12,549 nucleotides of DNA from an uncultured Hungatella sp. (GTDB lineage Bacteria; Bacillota; Clostridia; Lachnospirales; Lachnospiraceae), in contig CAUEKH010000037.1 in assembly GCA_959018155.1 (NCBI GenBank), positions 1 to 12,549 on the forward strand, in the 5' to 3' direction. The notes under the pieces were generated by a model that was given only the letters and a program-made list of their open reading frames with translations, had not been told where the DNA came from and ran no database searches. The position numbers were made by a program, and so were the translations under genes. Numbering within the stretch: position 1 is the first letter of the stretch; each line of letters opens with the position of its first letter. Shown in pieces: positions 1 to 6,623 of this stretch.

Positions 1-1437
1 CCAGTCCATTTCCCGAAAATGGGTACTCAAAGCCCGGTCCGGACTGCCCGTCTTCATCTCGTGTTCCAGCCCATCTGGTTTATGGCTCTTTAATGTACAG
101 AAGGCGCACGGCTCGTGGCGGCCCTGAAGAACCTCGTAACATTTGTGGCCTTCATACTTCCGGCCATCCATGAAAATGGGTACCGATTCATTGGCATAAA
201 GCAGTTCATAATTATCGCGTTCAATCACGTAAACCCCATCAGCCGCTTCATTGGCCATACTCTGAAAGAGGCGGGTTTCCGCGGACATTCCCGTAAAAAC
301 GGCGTAAAATCTCGGGGTACCGGACAGCGGCCCCATACGCCGTCCATTTAAATGAACCCAGACCAGCCTCCCGTCCTTATGGTAAATCCGGTAAGAAATA
401 TCTAACAGTTCCCCTGTCTTCACCGCGATCTCCGCGGCCTTAAGCACTCTTTTTCTGTCCATCTCGCAGATCAAATCGAGGGCGTCACCTTTCACCATCT
501 CATCATATTCCTCTCGGGTATGACCGGAAAGTTCCACCACCCCATCAGAGAAGAAAATGACGTTAAACCGCGTACCTTCCACCTGATAAATGGCGATTCC
601 CCCCGGGATTGAGTTGAGCAGGTGATCCATCTCCAGCTGGGTTTCTTTCAGCGAGGTAATATTATGGAACACGCATTGAAGCAGAGGACAGCCGTTCTCC
701 TCCCCTATCTCCTTTGCCTGCATGTGAACCCAGACAATATGGCCATCCCGATGGCTCTTCCGAAATTCCATATCAAGCACGGAATGGCTTTTTATGGCCT
801 CCCGCACCTTCCTTACCACCATGTCACTGTCCTCCGGGTACGTCAGTCTGGCCGCGTCTCCTTTCACCAGTTCCCGGTATTCTTCCACAGAATAACCGGT
901 AAGCTGCGCAACGCCATCGGAAAAGTAAACCGTCTCAAAAATGTCAGATACCTTATAAATCGCCACGCCTCCCGGAATGGCGTTAATAATGCCCTGTACC
1001 TTCTCGTTGGCTTTTGCAAGTTCCTTCTCCAGGGAAACCTGTTCGCTCACATCGCTGTATAAACCATACAGCATTTTCGTCCCGTCGGCACTGGATTTTA
1101 CGGTTCCATCGAGACGAATCCACCGATACTCTCTCTTTTTTGTGTGGAAGATACGGTAAGTATGGCTGACTGTTCCATTTATCCTGACTGCATCAGATAT
1201 CTTATTCTTTAAAAGCCTTAAATCTTCCGGATGAACCCCCAAATATCCCGTATCCCGTTCAATTTCAGAGATCTCCTCATCAGAATATCCCATAATCTCA
1301 TAGAATGCAGGGTTATGGAATACAGGGGCAATCTTTCCCCTGTCATACCGGTACACACCAAGTCCGCCAGGAAGGCTGTTTAATATTTCCTCCATCTCCC
1401 CTTGAAAAGCCCCGGGCAGCATTCCCCCATCTATCAT
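1..1437 (-). CDS. Multi-PAS sensor protein, C-terminal part outside the window
   Basis: Open frame of 479 codons from ATG at 1437 to the left edge without a stop. GGAGGT at 1446-1451 lies 8 nt upstream and supports this start; a nearer-upstream ATG is closed by TGA at once. I see three PAS domains in tandem (about residues 19-133, 147-262 and 273-385) and the beginning of a fourth (391 onward). PAS2 and PAS3 are clearly duplicates: both contain SIPGGIAIY/AIPGGVAIY, FFSDGV/YFSDGV, an EEY..(L/M)VKGDA stretch and a late VWVH. The fourth has a cysteine cluster, Cys433, Cys444 and Cys447 (C-x10-C-x2-C). There is no signal peptide or membrane segment, so the visible part is cytoplasmic. PAS arrays of this kind in Clostridia commonly precede GGDEF/EAL or histidine kinase output domains; the output here lies outside the window and cannot be stated. 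It is transcribed divergently from mntP. Confidence 0.88.
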   Translation of the reverse strand, partial: MIDGGMLPGAFQGEMEEILNSLPGGLGVYRYDRGKIAPVFHNPAFYEIMGYSDEEISEIERDTGYLGVHPEDLRLLKNKISDAVRINGTVSHTYRIFHTKKREYRWIRLDGTVKSSADGTKMLYGLYSDVSEQVSLEKELAKANEKVQGIINAIPGGVAIYKVSDIFETVYFSDGVAQLTGYSVEEYRELVKGDAARLTYPEDSDMVVRKVREAIKSHSVLDMEFRKSHRDGHIVWVHMQAKEIGEENGCPLLQCVFHNITSLKETQLEMDHLLNSIPGGIAIYQVEGTRFNVIFFSDGVVELSGHTREEYDEMVKGDALDLICEMDRKRVLKAAEIAVKTGELLDISYRIYHKDGRLVWVHLNGRRMGPLSGTPRFYAVFTGMSAETRLFQSMANEAADGVYVIERDNYELLYANESVPIFMDGRKYEGHKCYEVLQGRHEPCAFCTLKSHKPDGLEHEMKTGSPDRALSTHFREMDW

Positions 1438-1483
1438 CCTGCGGCACCTCCATTTTCCATTTGTTTAAACCCCTGTCAAAAGT

Positions 1484-1511
1484 TATCTATATTTTACAGC
1501 AGTCGTGACAA
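1484..1511 (-). promoter_or_regulatory. Candidate promoter of the PAS sensor gene
   Basis: On the minus strand TTGTCA (1506-1511) and TAGATA (1484-1489) are separated by 16 bp, about 47 bp before the start codon. The match to the sigma-A consensus is moderate. It lies back to back with the mntP promoter, whose -35 begins at 1540. Confidence 0.4.
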
Positions 1512-1539
1512 AAACACAATAGAATGGGATCTTCCTTTC

Positions 1540-1568
1540 TTGACATTTCCCACGAAATCAGCTAGAAT
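1540..1568 (+). promoter_or_regulatory. Sigma-A promoter of the riboswitch-mntP transcript
   Basis: TTGACA at 1540-1545, a 17-bp spacer, and TAGAAT at 1563-1568. The -35 is perfect and the -10 has one mismatch. Transcription would start near 1575, immediately at the 5' strand of the riboswitch closing helix, so the promoter and aptamer positions support each other. Confidence 0.85.
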
Positions 1569-1570
1569 AG

Positions 1571-1741
1571 GCAAAAGATGAGGGAGTAGTCAGCACATCT
1601 GCCACGGGTCAGGGCGTGATGTGCAGCAGAATCAACATACTGATGTGGCGATCACATCTGGTTCTGCTTTACCTGCGCAATTAAAGTGGGAAGATGAGAC
1701 TTATCTGCACGGTTTTGGTGCCTGCAGATAAGTCTTTTTTT
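1571..1741 (+). promoter_or_regulatory. yybP-ykoY family manganese riboswitch controlling mntP
   Basis: The leader has the family marks: GGGAGTAG just inside the closing helix on the 5' side and AGATGAGAC near the 3' side, upstream of a manganese exporter gene. Helices I can pair by eye: closing helix P1, GATGAG (1577-1582) with CTTATC (1700-1705, one G-U); GCACATC (1593-1599) with GATGTGC (1618-1624); AGCAGAA (1625-1631) with TTCTGCT (1662-1668); and an inner hairpin GATGTG (1642-1647) with CACATC (1653-1658). The 3' strand of P1 lies inside the 5' arm of the downstream terminator. Ligand binding would therefore block termination, giving an ON switch as known for Mn2+-sensing members. Family call is from motif, helix layout and context; the mechanism is inferred. 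Confidence 0.88.
1698..1741 (+). terminator. Intrinsic terminator of the manganese riboswitch
   Basis: A perfect 12-bp stem pairs GACTTATCTGCA (1698-1709) with TGCAGATAAGTC (1723-1734) around a 13-nt loop, followed by seven T residues (1735-1741). Its 5' arm includes bases 1700-1705, which also form the riboswitch closing helix, so the two structures exclude each other. Confidence 0.9.
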
Positions 1742-1790
1742 GTGTCTCTCATCATATACTTATTAAGCTTATACACAGGAGGAATTTCAC

Positions 1791-2351
1791 ATGTCATTAA
1801 CAGAGCTGTTCATCATCGCGGTGGGGTTATCAATGGATGCTTTTGCCGTATCTGTCTGCAAGGGATTGTCCATGCAGAAAATGTGCTGGAAATCGGGACT
1901 CATCATCGGCCTTTATTTTGGCGGTTTTCAGGCCGGAATGCCGCTTATCGGATATATACTGGGCTCTCAGTTCAAGGATGCCATCACCTCCTTCGACCAC
2001 TGGATCGCCTTTATCCTGCTGGCCGTGATCGGTGGAAATATGATTCATGAATCGATGAGCAGGGAAGTGGAGTGCGTAGACTGCTCTCTGGCCTTCGGCA
2101 ATATGGTGATGCTGGCTGTTGCCACCAGCATTGACGCGCTGGCTGTGGGGGTTACTTTCGCATTCCTGAAGGTGCAGATCGTGCCTGCGGTATCGTTTAT
2201 CGGAGTGATTACGTTTGTGCTGTCGGTGATTGGTGTGAAGGTCGGAAATGTGTTCGGAATTAAGTATAAGGCGAAGGCGGAACTGGCGGGAGGCGTTATT
2301 CTCGTTTTGATGGGGATCAAAATTTTGCTGGAACATACCCTGGGACTGTAG
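1791..2351 (+). CDS. mntP: Manganese efflux pump MntP
   Basis: A 186-residue integral membrane protein that exports Mn2+ across the cytoplasmic membrane. AGGAGG at 1777-1782 with 8-nt spacing fixes the start. The two halves carry the family's paired acidic motifs: GLSMDAFAV around Asp16 and [10 protein letters not shown] around Asp115, the intramembrane aspartates associated with metal transport in MntP/YebN proteins. I count about six hydrophobic segments, starting near residues 5, 36, 70, 104, 133 and 165, and the length is normal for the family. A manganese riboswitch with its own promoter and terminator sits directly upstream, so expression should rise with intracellular Mn2+. The gene is monocistronic as far as can be seen. 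A 30-bp tandem repeat begins about 12 bp after the stop. Confidence 0.95.
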   Translation: MSLTELFIIAVGLSMDAFAVSVCKGLSMQKMCWKSGLIIGLYFGGFQAGMPLIGYILGSQFKDAITSFDHWIAFILLAVIGGNMIHESMSREVECVDCSLAFGNMVMLAVATSIDALAVGVTFAFLKVQIVPAVSFIGVITFVLSVIGVKVGNVFGIKYKAKAELAGGVILVLMGIKILLEHTLGL

Positions 2352-2363
2352 ACCCGGGTACGC

Positions 2364-2483
2364 CCGTGACAGTGAGGGGGCGTCTGGCTGACTCCGTGAC
2401 AGTGAGAGGCCGTCTGGCTGACTCCGTGATAGTGAGAGGCCGTCTGGCTGACTCCGTGATAGTGAGAGGCCGTCTGACTGACT
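2364..2483 (+). repeat. Four tandem copies of a 30-bp repeat
   Basis: Copies lie at 2364-2393, 2394-2423, 2424-2453 and 2454-2483 with no spacers. Each begins CCGTGA and ends TGACT. Copies 1 and 2 differ at two or so positions, copies 2 and 3 by one C/T change, copies 3 and 4 by one G/A change. The unit length is a multiple of three, so it opens long frames on both strands that look like repetitive proteins; none has a ribosome site, and I treat them as artefacts. It resembles a minisatellite that could vary in copy number. No function is evident. Confidence 0.93.
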
Positions 2484-2541
2484 GTCGGCGCGGTCTCCCC
2501 AGGAAAGAGCGTCCGCAAAAGCAGATTGGCCATACCCGGAA

Positions 2542-2685
2542 TCAGAAAAACCAGTCTGTTCCATATTGCAGCCAGCATTTTGCGTACATGGCGCCTGACG
2601 TATCCATGAAATACCATTGATTCTGGTCTAATACCCAACCAGCTGCCATGTCGCCATCGTGTCTGAGATAATACCAGATGTTATT
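2542..2685 (-). pseudogene. Relic of a cell-wall-binding-repeat protein (C-terminal repeats)
   Basis: On the minus strand the frame reads NNIWYYLRHDGDMAAGW, then WYFMDTSGAMYAKCW, then LQYGTDWFF. This is the typical pattern of CW_binding_1 (choline-binding-like) repeats: W-Y-Y/F, then a D/S-G-x-M turn, then W about 20 residues later. A TGA at 2542-2544 ends the frame. In another frame the text goes on as FLIPGMANLL, compatible with an old frameshift, and then runs into the 30-bp repeats. Only about two repeats remain, with no signal peptide, catalytic domain or ribosome site. Such repeats anchor surface proteins to the cell wall. This is most likely the decayed end of a lost surface-protein gene; a tiny real gene is unlikely. 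Confidence 0.7.
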
Positions 2686-2768
2686 AAGAGAAATGATATA
2701 ACAGTTAATCTGACATACCGGCGCCATTCATTACTTTTGTCAGAAAACCTGTTGGAAAACAGAAAAAG

Positions 2769-2808
2769 CGATAACCTGCACGCTCCGCGCACAGGTTACC
2801 GTCTTCAA
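2769..2808 (-). repeat. 40-nt hairpin element, copy 1 (downstream of treA)
   Basis: This 40-nt block is 39/40 identical to 8897-8936. As minus-strand RNA it folds into a 12-bp stem, TAACCTGTGCGC with GCGTGCAGGTTA around a GGA loop, including two G-U pairs. On the plus strand those two pairs become C-A and A-C mismatches, so the structure belongs to the minus strand, the same strand as the treA gene ending 95 bp upstream. On that strand the stem is followed by CTTTTTCTGTTTT, so this copy could also serve as the treP-treA terminator. The conserved flank TTGAAGACGG lies 5' of the stem. Confidence 0.8.
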
Positions 2809-2811
2809 TAT

Positions 2812-2849
2812 AAGCGAAGGACCGGGATTGGCGGGTCCTTCGCTTTTTT
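2812..2849 (+). terminator. Intrinsic terminator, plus strand
   Basis: AAGCGAAGGACC (2812-2823) pairs perfectly with GGTCCTTCGCTT (2834-2845) around a 10-nt loop, with T residues from 2844 to 2849. The T-tract is on the plus strand, so it can stop transcription arriving from mntP. On the minus strand the stem still forms, but the following sequence is only CTTATATTG. Confidence 0.75.
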
Positions 2850-2903
2850 GATGGAACTTGGAAAAAACTGATATATTACGGAATCAGATATAGATAAGAG
2901 AGG

Positions 2904-4562
2904 TCAACAGGTGTGAAGGATAATGGCCCCGTAGGCAGCTAATGTCAAGTAGGTAGGGGTCAGGGTGTTACCGGCGTTTTGAAGCAGAGGGACTAATCGG
3001 GTAAAATCGGAGATTTCACCCTTTAGGAGAGGGATCATCTGCTCCTGGGAGGTAAAGTTGGTGAATATGAAAGTCCGGGCTGTTTTATAAGTTCTTTTGC
3101 AGGCAAAGACCGCGGGGTGGGTCTGAAGCAGGGGGTGGTAGTCGCCGGCGCTGAGAGTTTCATATTCTTTCCTTAAGGCAATTAATTTCCGGTAGTAGTG
3201 GAAAATGGAATCTTCGTTATTCAGATTCTCCTCTGCGTTTATATGGTCGTGATTCTCGTTGACGGTTATCCAGGGGGTGCCTGTGGTGAAGCCGGCGTTG
3301 GGGCCGCTGGTCCACTGCATGGGGGTACGGCCATTGTCACGGGAACGCTGACGAAGGATTTCGTACCGCTCGGATTCGGGAATGCCTTTCTCTTTCAGAA
3401 TGTCGAAGTAATGGAGGCTCTCTACATCACGGTACTGGGTGATAGAGGTAAAATTGGCGTTCGTCATTCCCAGTTCTTCGCCCTGGTAGATGTAAGGGGT
3501 TCCGCGCAGACCGTGGATGGCGGTGGCCAGCATCTTAGCGGACTGGACGCGGTACGTCTTATCGTCTCCGAAACGCGATACGGCGCGGGGCTGGTCGTGG
3601 TTGCACCAGAATACGGCGTTCCAGCCATTTCCGGCTGCCATGCCGGTCTGCCAGGTGGTCAGAATGTCTTTCAGTTTCATGAAATCATAAGGCATCAGCG
3701 ACCATTTGTCCCCGTCTTTGTAGTCCACTTTTAAATGGTGGAAGTTGAAACACATCTTTAACTGATGTTCTTCCGGATTCGTGTAACGGATGCAATGGTC
3801 CAGGGTGGTGGAGGACATCTCTCCCACTGTGACGATATCGTCGGCGTCGAGGCCCGTATCTCTTACCATCTCCTGTAAGTATTCGTGGATTTTCGGGCCG
3901 TCGGTGTAGAATCTGCGGCCGTCGCCCTGGTCGTCGTCCTGAAAGACGGCTGGTTTTGATATCAGGTTGATGACGTCGAAACGGAAGCCGCGGATCCCTT
4001 TCTCTTTCCAGAAGAGGAGAATCTTTTTGATCTCTTCGCGGACTTTCGGGTTCTCCCAGTTTAGGTCGGCCTGGGTTTTGTCAAACAGATGGAGATAGTA
4101 TTTTCCCGTGCTCTCCGCGTACTCCCAGGCACTGCCTCCGAATTTCGATTCCCAGTTGGTGGGCGGGGCTCCATCTTTCCCTTCACGGAAAATGTAGTAG
4201 TCCTGGTACTCCTTTTCTCCGCTCAGCGCGCGCTTAAACCATTCATGACGGGTGGAGGTATGGTTGAACACCATATCAAGCATCAGGCCGATTCCATAGT
4301 CTGCGGCTTTCTTTATCAGGCGCTCTAAATCTTCCATGGTGCCGAAATCGGGGTTGATCTCGTAGTAATCCTCGATATCGTAGCCGTTGTAATTCTGGGG
4401 GGAGACGAAGAACGGGGTGAGCCAGATCCAGTCGGCTCCCAGTTCTCTGATGTAGTCCAGTTTTTCCGTGACTCCGTTTAAGTCTCCGAGGCCATTTCCC
4501 GTAGTGTCGAGAAATGACTTCGGATAGATTTGGTAGACGCATGATTTCTTAAAATCTCTCAT
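2904..4562 (-). CDS. treA: Trehalose-6-phosphate hydrolase (phospho-alpha-(1,1)-glucosidase, GH13)
   Basis: Cytoplasmic enzyme that cleaves trehalose-6-phosphate, the product of the PTS importer, into glucose and glucose-6-phosphate. The protein is 552 residues, usual for TreA/TreC. Numbering from the GTG one codon upstream, the GH13 signatures are: YQIYPKSF near residue 11, DMVFNH at 97-102, GFRFDV with nucleophile Asp197, VGEMSS with acid/base Glu249, and CNHDQPR with Asp324. I place the start at ATG 4562, whose first base is the last base of the treP stop (TGATG overlap), because AGGAG then has 7-nt spacing. The GTG at 4565 is possible but sits only 4 nt from it. Tight coupling to treP indicates one operon repressed by TreR. 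The closest alternative is an oligo-1,6-glucosidase, but the operon argues for trehalose-6-phosphate. Confidence 0.95.
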   Translation of the reverse strand: MRDFKKSCVYQIYPKSFLDTTGNGLGDLNGVTEKLDYIRELGADWIWLTPFFVSPQNYNGYDIEDYYEINPDFGTMEDLERLIKKAADYGIGLMLDMVFNHTSTRHEWFKRALSGEKEYQDYYIFREGKDGAPPTNWESKFGGSAWEYAESTGKYYLHLFDKTQADLNWENPKVREEIKKILLFWKEKGIRGFRFDVINLISKPAVFQDDDQGDGRRFYTDGPKIHEYLQEMVRDTGLDADDIVTVGEMSSTTLDHCIRYTNPEEHQLKMCFNFHHLKVDYKDGDKWSLMPYDFMKLKDILTTWQTGMAAGNGWNAVFWCNHDQPRAVSRFGDDKTYRVQSAKMLATAIHGLRGTPYIYQGEELGMTNANFTSITQYRDVESLHYFDILKEKGIPESERYEILRQRSRDNGRTPMQWTSGPNAGFTTGTPWITVNENHDHINAEENLNNEDSIFHYYRKLIALRKEYETLSAGDYHPLLQTHPAVFACKRTYKTARTFIFTNFTSQEQMIPLLKGEISDFTRLVPLLQNAGNTLTPTYLTLAAYGAIILHTC

Positions 4563-5971
4563 CACGCTGCTCCTTTCTTCTTCCCGATTGTAACGGTAAG
4601 GACAAATGGGACGATAATGGTAATGAGCATACAGACTGCAAATTTCGCCATATGCTGTGGCTGAATGGACAGGATTCCCGGAATCCCGCCGACGCCGATG
4701 GAATTGGCCATGACGCCGGTTCCCACGGAAATGGTGGCGGCAATCGCGGATCCCACCATACCGGCTATGAAAGGAAATCCCCTCTTTAAGTTTACGCCGA
4801 AAATGGCCGGTTCTGTGACGCCTAAGTAACAGGAAATGCAGGCAGGAATGGAAATCTGTTTCGCCTCCTCATCGTGTCTCTGTAAATAAATCATGCCGAG
4901 AACCGCGGACCCCTGTGCGATATTGGAAAGGGCAATCATCGGCCAAAGGAAGGTTCCCCCGAATTCCGCTACCAGCTGTAAGTCGATGGCATTGGTCATA
5001 TGGTGAAGTCCCGTGATTACAAGGGGCGCATAGACAAATCCGAAGATGGTCGCAAACAGCCACCGGATGTTGGAGGTCAGACCGGCATAAACTACTTTTG
5101 AAATCCAGGAACCGACGGCCCACCCGATGGGGCCTACTACCGCGTGAGCCGCGATGACGGACAGCACCAGGGAAAAGAACGGAACCACAATCATGGAAAT
5201 GGCCTGCGGCGTTATTTTCTTAAAGAACTTCTCCAGGTAGACGAGGACGAAGCCTGCCAGGATTGCCGGAATGACCTGAGCCTGATAACCGACCATCTGC
5301 ATTTTGTAAAATCCAAAATCCCACACGGGAACCTCGACGCCGGGCGCCATAGAGTATGCGTTTAAAAGCTGCGGAGATACCAGGGTCAGGCCTAGGACGA
5401 TGCCGAGAATCTGGGTCGTTCCCATTTTCTTAGTCACCGACCATGTGATTCCAACCGGCAGGAAATGGAAAATCGCTTCGCCAATCAGCCATAAGAAGCT
5501 GTAAACGCCTGCCCAGAACTGGGATACTGCCACCAGGGTCCGGGTCCCTCCGTCTGCCAGGTTGATCTCGCCGATAATGTTGCGGAAGCCGAGAATCAGA
5601 CCGCCTACGATGATGGCCGGAATCAGCGGCGCAAATATCTCCGCGATGTTGGCGACTGCCTTCTGCACCGGATTCATATTTCCTTTGGCTTCCTGCTTTA
5701 CCTTTTCTTTTGATACGCCTTCAATTCCCGATACTGCCGTGAAATCGTTGTAAAATGCCTGTACATCGTTGCCGATGATGACCTGAAACTGCCCAGCCTG
5801 GGTGAACGTCCCCTTGGCGCTCTTCAACGCCTCAATCTTTGCCACATCTGCTTTCTCCGGGTCGGCGAGGACGAACCTCATTCTCGTAATACAGTGGGTC
5901 ACTGCCGTGATATTCTCTTTGCCGCCCACGTACTCTAAAAGCTTCTTCGCGTCACTTGAATACTTCCCCAT
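4562..5971 (-). CDS. treP: Trehalose-specific PTS enzyme EIIBC
   Basis: Membrane permease that imports trehalose and phosphorylates it to trehalose-6-phosphate. The EIIB domain fills residues 1-80, with phospho-accepting Cys27 in THCITRMRF. The EIIC domain (about 105-465) has some ten hydrophobic segments, GLHHMTNAID at 321-330 and GVTEPAIFG at 384-392, the substrate-site motif of the glucose/sucrose/trehalose superfamily. The 469-residue length matches B. subtilis TreP. No EIIA domain is present here, so an EIIA-Glc protein encoded elsewhere must supply phosphate, as is known for TreP. AAGGAG at 5980-5985 with 8-nt spacing supports the ATG. It is the first gene of treP-treA and overlaps treA by one base. 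Sucrose specificity cannot be excluded from the protein alone, but the neighbours favour trehalose. Confidence 0.93.
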   Translation of the reverse strand: MGKYSSDAKKLLEYVGGKENITAVTHCITRMRFVLADPEKADVAKIEALKSAKGTFTQAGQFQVIIGNDVQAFYNDFTAVSGIEGVSKEKVKQEAKGNMNPVQKAVANIAEIFAPLIPAIIVGGLILGFRNIIGEINLADGGTRTLVAVSQFWAGVYSFLWLIGEAIFHFLPVGITWSVTKKMGTTQILGIVLGLTLVSPQLLNAYSMAPGVEVPVWDFGFYKMQMVGYQAQVIPAILAGFVLVYLEKFFKKITPQAISMIVVPFFSLVLSVIAAHAVVGPIGWAVGSWISKVVYAGLTSNIRWLFATIFGFVYAPLVITGLHHMTNAIDLQLVAEFGGTFLWPMIALSNIAQGSAVLGMIYLQRHDEEAKQISIPACISCYLGVTEPAIFGVNLKRGFPFIAGMVGSAIAATISVGTGVMANSIGVGGIPGILSIQPQHMAKFAVCMLITIIVPFVLTVTIGKKKGAA

Positions 5972-5985
5972 ATTCCATTCTCCTT

Positions 5986-6003
5986 TTCATATACGTTTCA
6001 GTT
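5986..6003 (-). promoter_or_regulatory. Possible second TreR site in the treP leader
   Basis: TTCATATACGTTTCAGTT matches the perfect treP operator at 13 of 18 positions, with the half CATATACG identical. Its centre is 57 bp from that operator, just beside the treP ribosome site. B. subtilis TreR also uses two operators. Only one half is well conserved, so this is tentative. Confidence 0.4.
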
Positions 6004-6037
6004 AATACGTTATCTTGTATGTTTATCTTGTGGTTTT

Positions 6038-6066
6038 AATATAACATATACGTATATGTTTGTCAA
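6038..6066 (-). promoter_or_regulatory. treP-treA promoter with TreR operator in its spacer
   Basis: On the minus strand TTGACA (6061-6066) and TATATT (6038-6043) are 17 bp apart, with transcription starting near 6031. The 18-bp perfect palindrome AACATATACGTATATGTT (6043-6060) fills the entire spacer. A bound repressor would physically exclude RNA polymerase. Assignment to TreR rests on the neighbouring gene and on the matching site in the treR promoter; trehalose-6-phosphate is the known TreR inducer. Confidence 0.88.
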
Positions 6067-6156
6067 CATGTTTGTAAATTTATTTTATAAAATATATTGT
6101 ATCAATTGTTATTGGCTGCTTACTGTTCAGTCGGATGATGGCTGAAATGAGGTGAA

Positions 6157-6367
6157 ATGGCGGGGGAAGTGGCAGGAGAAATGACGGGAGAGGCGGCGGG
6201 AAAATTGGCGGGAAAAGTGGCGGGAGAAATGACGGGAGAAATGGCGGGAAAAGTGACGGGAGAAATGACGGGAAAAATGACGGGAAAAGTGGCGAGAGAA
6301 ATGGCGGGAAAATTGGCGGGAAAATTGGCGGGAGAATCGGCGGGAGAAATGGCGGGAAAATCGGGCG
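6157..6367 (+). repeat. 12-bp tandem repeat, 17 copies plus a partial
   Basis: Seventeen contiguous 12-bp units run from 6157 to 6360, and a truncated eighteenth follows. The consensus is DTGRCGGGARAA; most variation is at unit positions 1, 4 and 9. A CGGG-type core recurs every 12 bases, so the plus strand is purine-rich with regularly spaced G runs. The block lies between the treR terminator and the treP promoter. Read as protein it gives a four-residue M-A-G-E/K repeat, but the changes are mostly amino-acid changing and no proper ribosome site precedes it, so I do not call a gene. The adjoining 6067-6156 is AT-rich with nothing recognised. Confidence 0.95.
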
Positions 6368-6381
6368 CATACCGGCATCAT

Positions 6382-6449
6382 AAAAAAATCCCTGTAATCT
6401 CTGTGTGCCCTGATACTACAGGCATTACAGAAATTACAGGGATTTTTTT
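6382..6449 (-). terminator. Strong bidirectional terminator downstream of treR
   Basis: A perfect 17-bp outer stem pairs 6382-6398 with 6433-6449 (core ATCCCTGTAAT/ATTACAGGGAT), flanked by A7 and T7 so that it works in both directions. An imperfect inner stem (TCTGT/ACAGA, then TGCC/GGCA) extends it. On the minus strand it ends the treR transcript and isolates it from treP. Confidence 0.9.
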
Positions 6450-6623
6450 CTTACTCTTTTATTGATTAAACTTCCTCAAATGGCACATTACAACCACTAC
6501 CATGAGAATTCAGGAATTCCTTGAACACATAGTATCCATGCAGTTTTACGGCATTTTCTCATTGCCCAAACAGGCCGATCGTTCTACTGCTTTTTATACT
6601 TTCTATCCAAAGCTTCCTCTATC
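6450..6623 (-). other. Intergenic stretch with a possible short protein relic
   Basis: Between treR and its terminator, one minus-strand frame (6469-6558, stop at 6466-6468) gives 30 codons reading ENAVKLHGYYVFKEFL, then NSHGSGCNVPFEEV. It is bounded upstream by an in-frame TGA and has no start codon or ribosome site. The composition is protein-like, and it could be the last codons of a decayed gene, but I recognise no family. A short direct repeat, AAAGCTTCC, occurs at about 6609 and 6628 around the end of treR. Confidence 0.3.

Noticed and set aside
622..1062. A 146-codon plus-strand frame
   Set aside because: It is antisense to the PAS-domain gene, whose minus-strand reading gives clear repeated PAS motifs.
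2364..2483. CRISPR array
   Set aside because: The 30-bp units are directly adjacent with no unique spacers, and there are no cas genes.
1830..2638. Long minus-strand frames of 197 and 244 codons with 10-residue repeats
   Set aside because: They lie antisense to mntP and are kept open by the 30-bp repeats. No ribosome site or recognisable domain is present apart from the short cell-wall-repeat relic annotated separately.
3198..3734. A 178-codon plus-strand frame
   Set aside because: It is antisense to treA, which has complete GH13 catalytic motifs. It is a shadow frame.
5987..6000. Catabolite-control (cre) site in the treP leader
   Set aside because: The minus strand reads TGAAACGTATATGA, but the central CG is shifted by one base against the cre consensus. 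It fits better as a degenerate TreR site.
6157..6367. Replication origin iterons or a CRISPR-like array
   Set aside because: The units are contiguous 12-mers without spacers. No replication initiator gene or AT-rich unwinding pattern linked to them was seen.
6157..6465. A 102-codon plus-strand frame encoding an M-A-G-E/K repeat protein
   Set aside because: It is produced by the 12-bp repeat, whose length is a multiple of three. Changes between units mostly alter amino acids, no properly spaced ribosome site precedes it, and it runs into the terminator hairpin.
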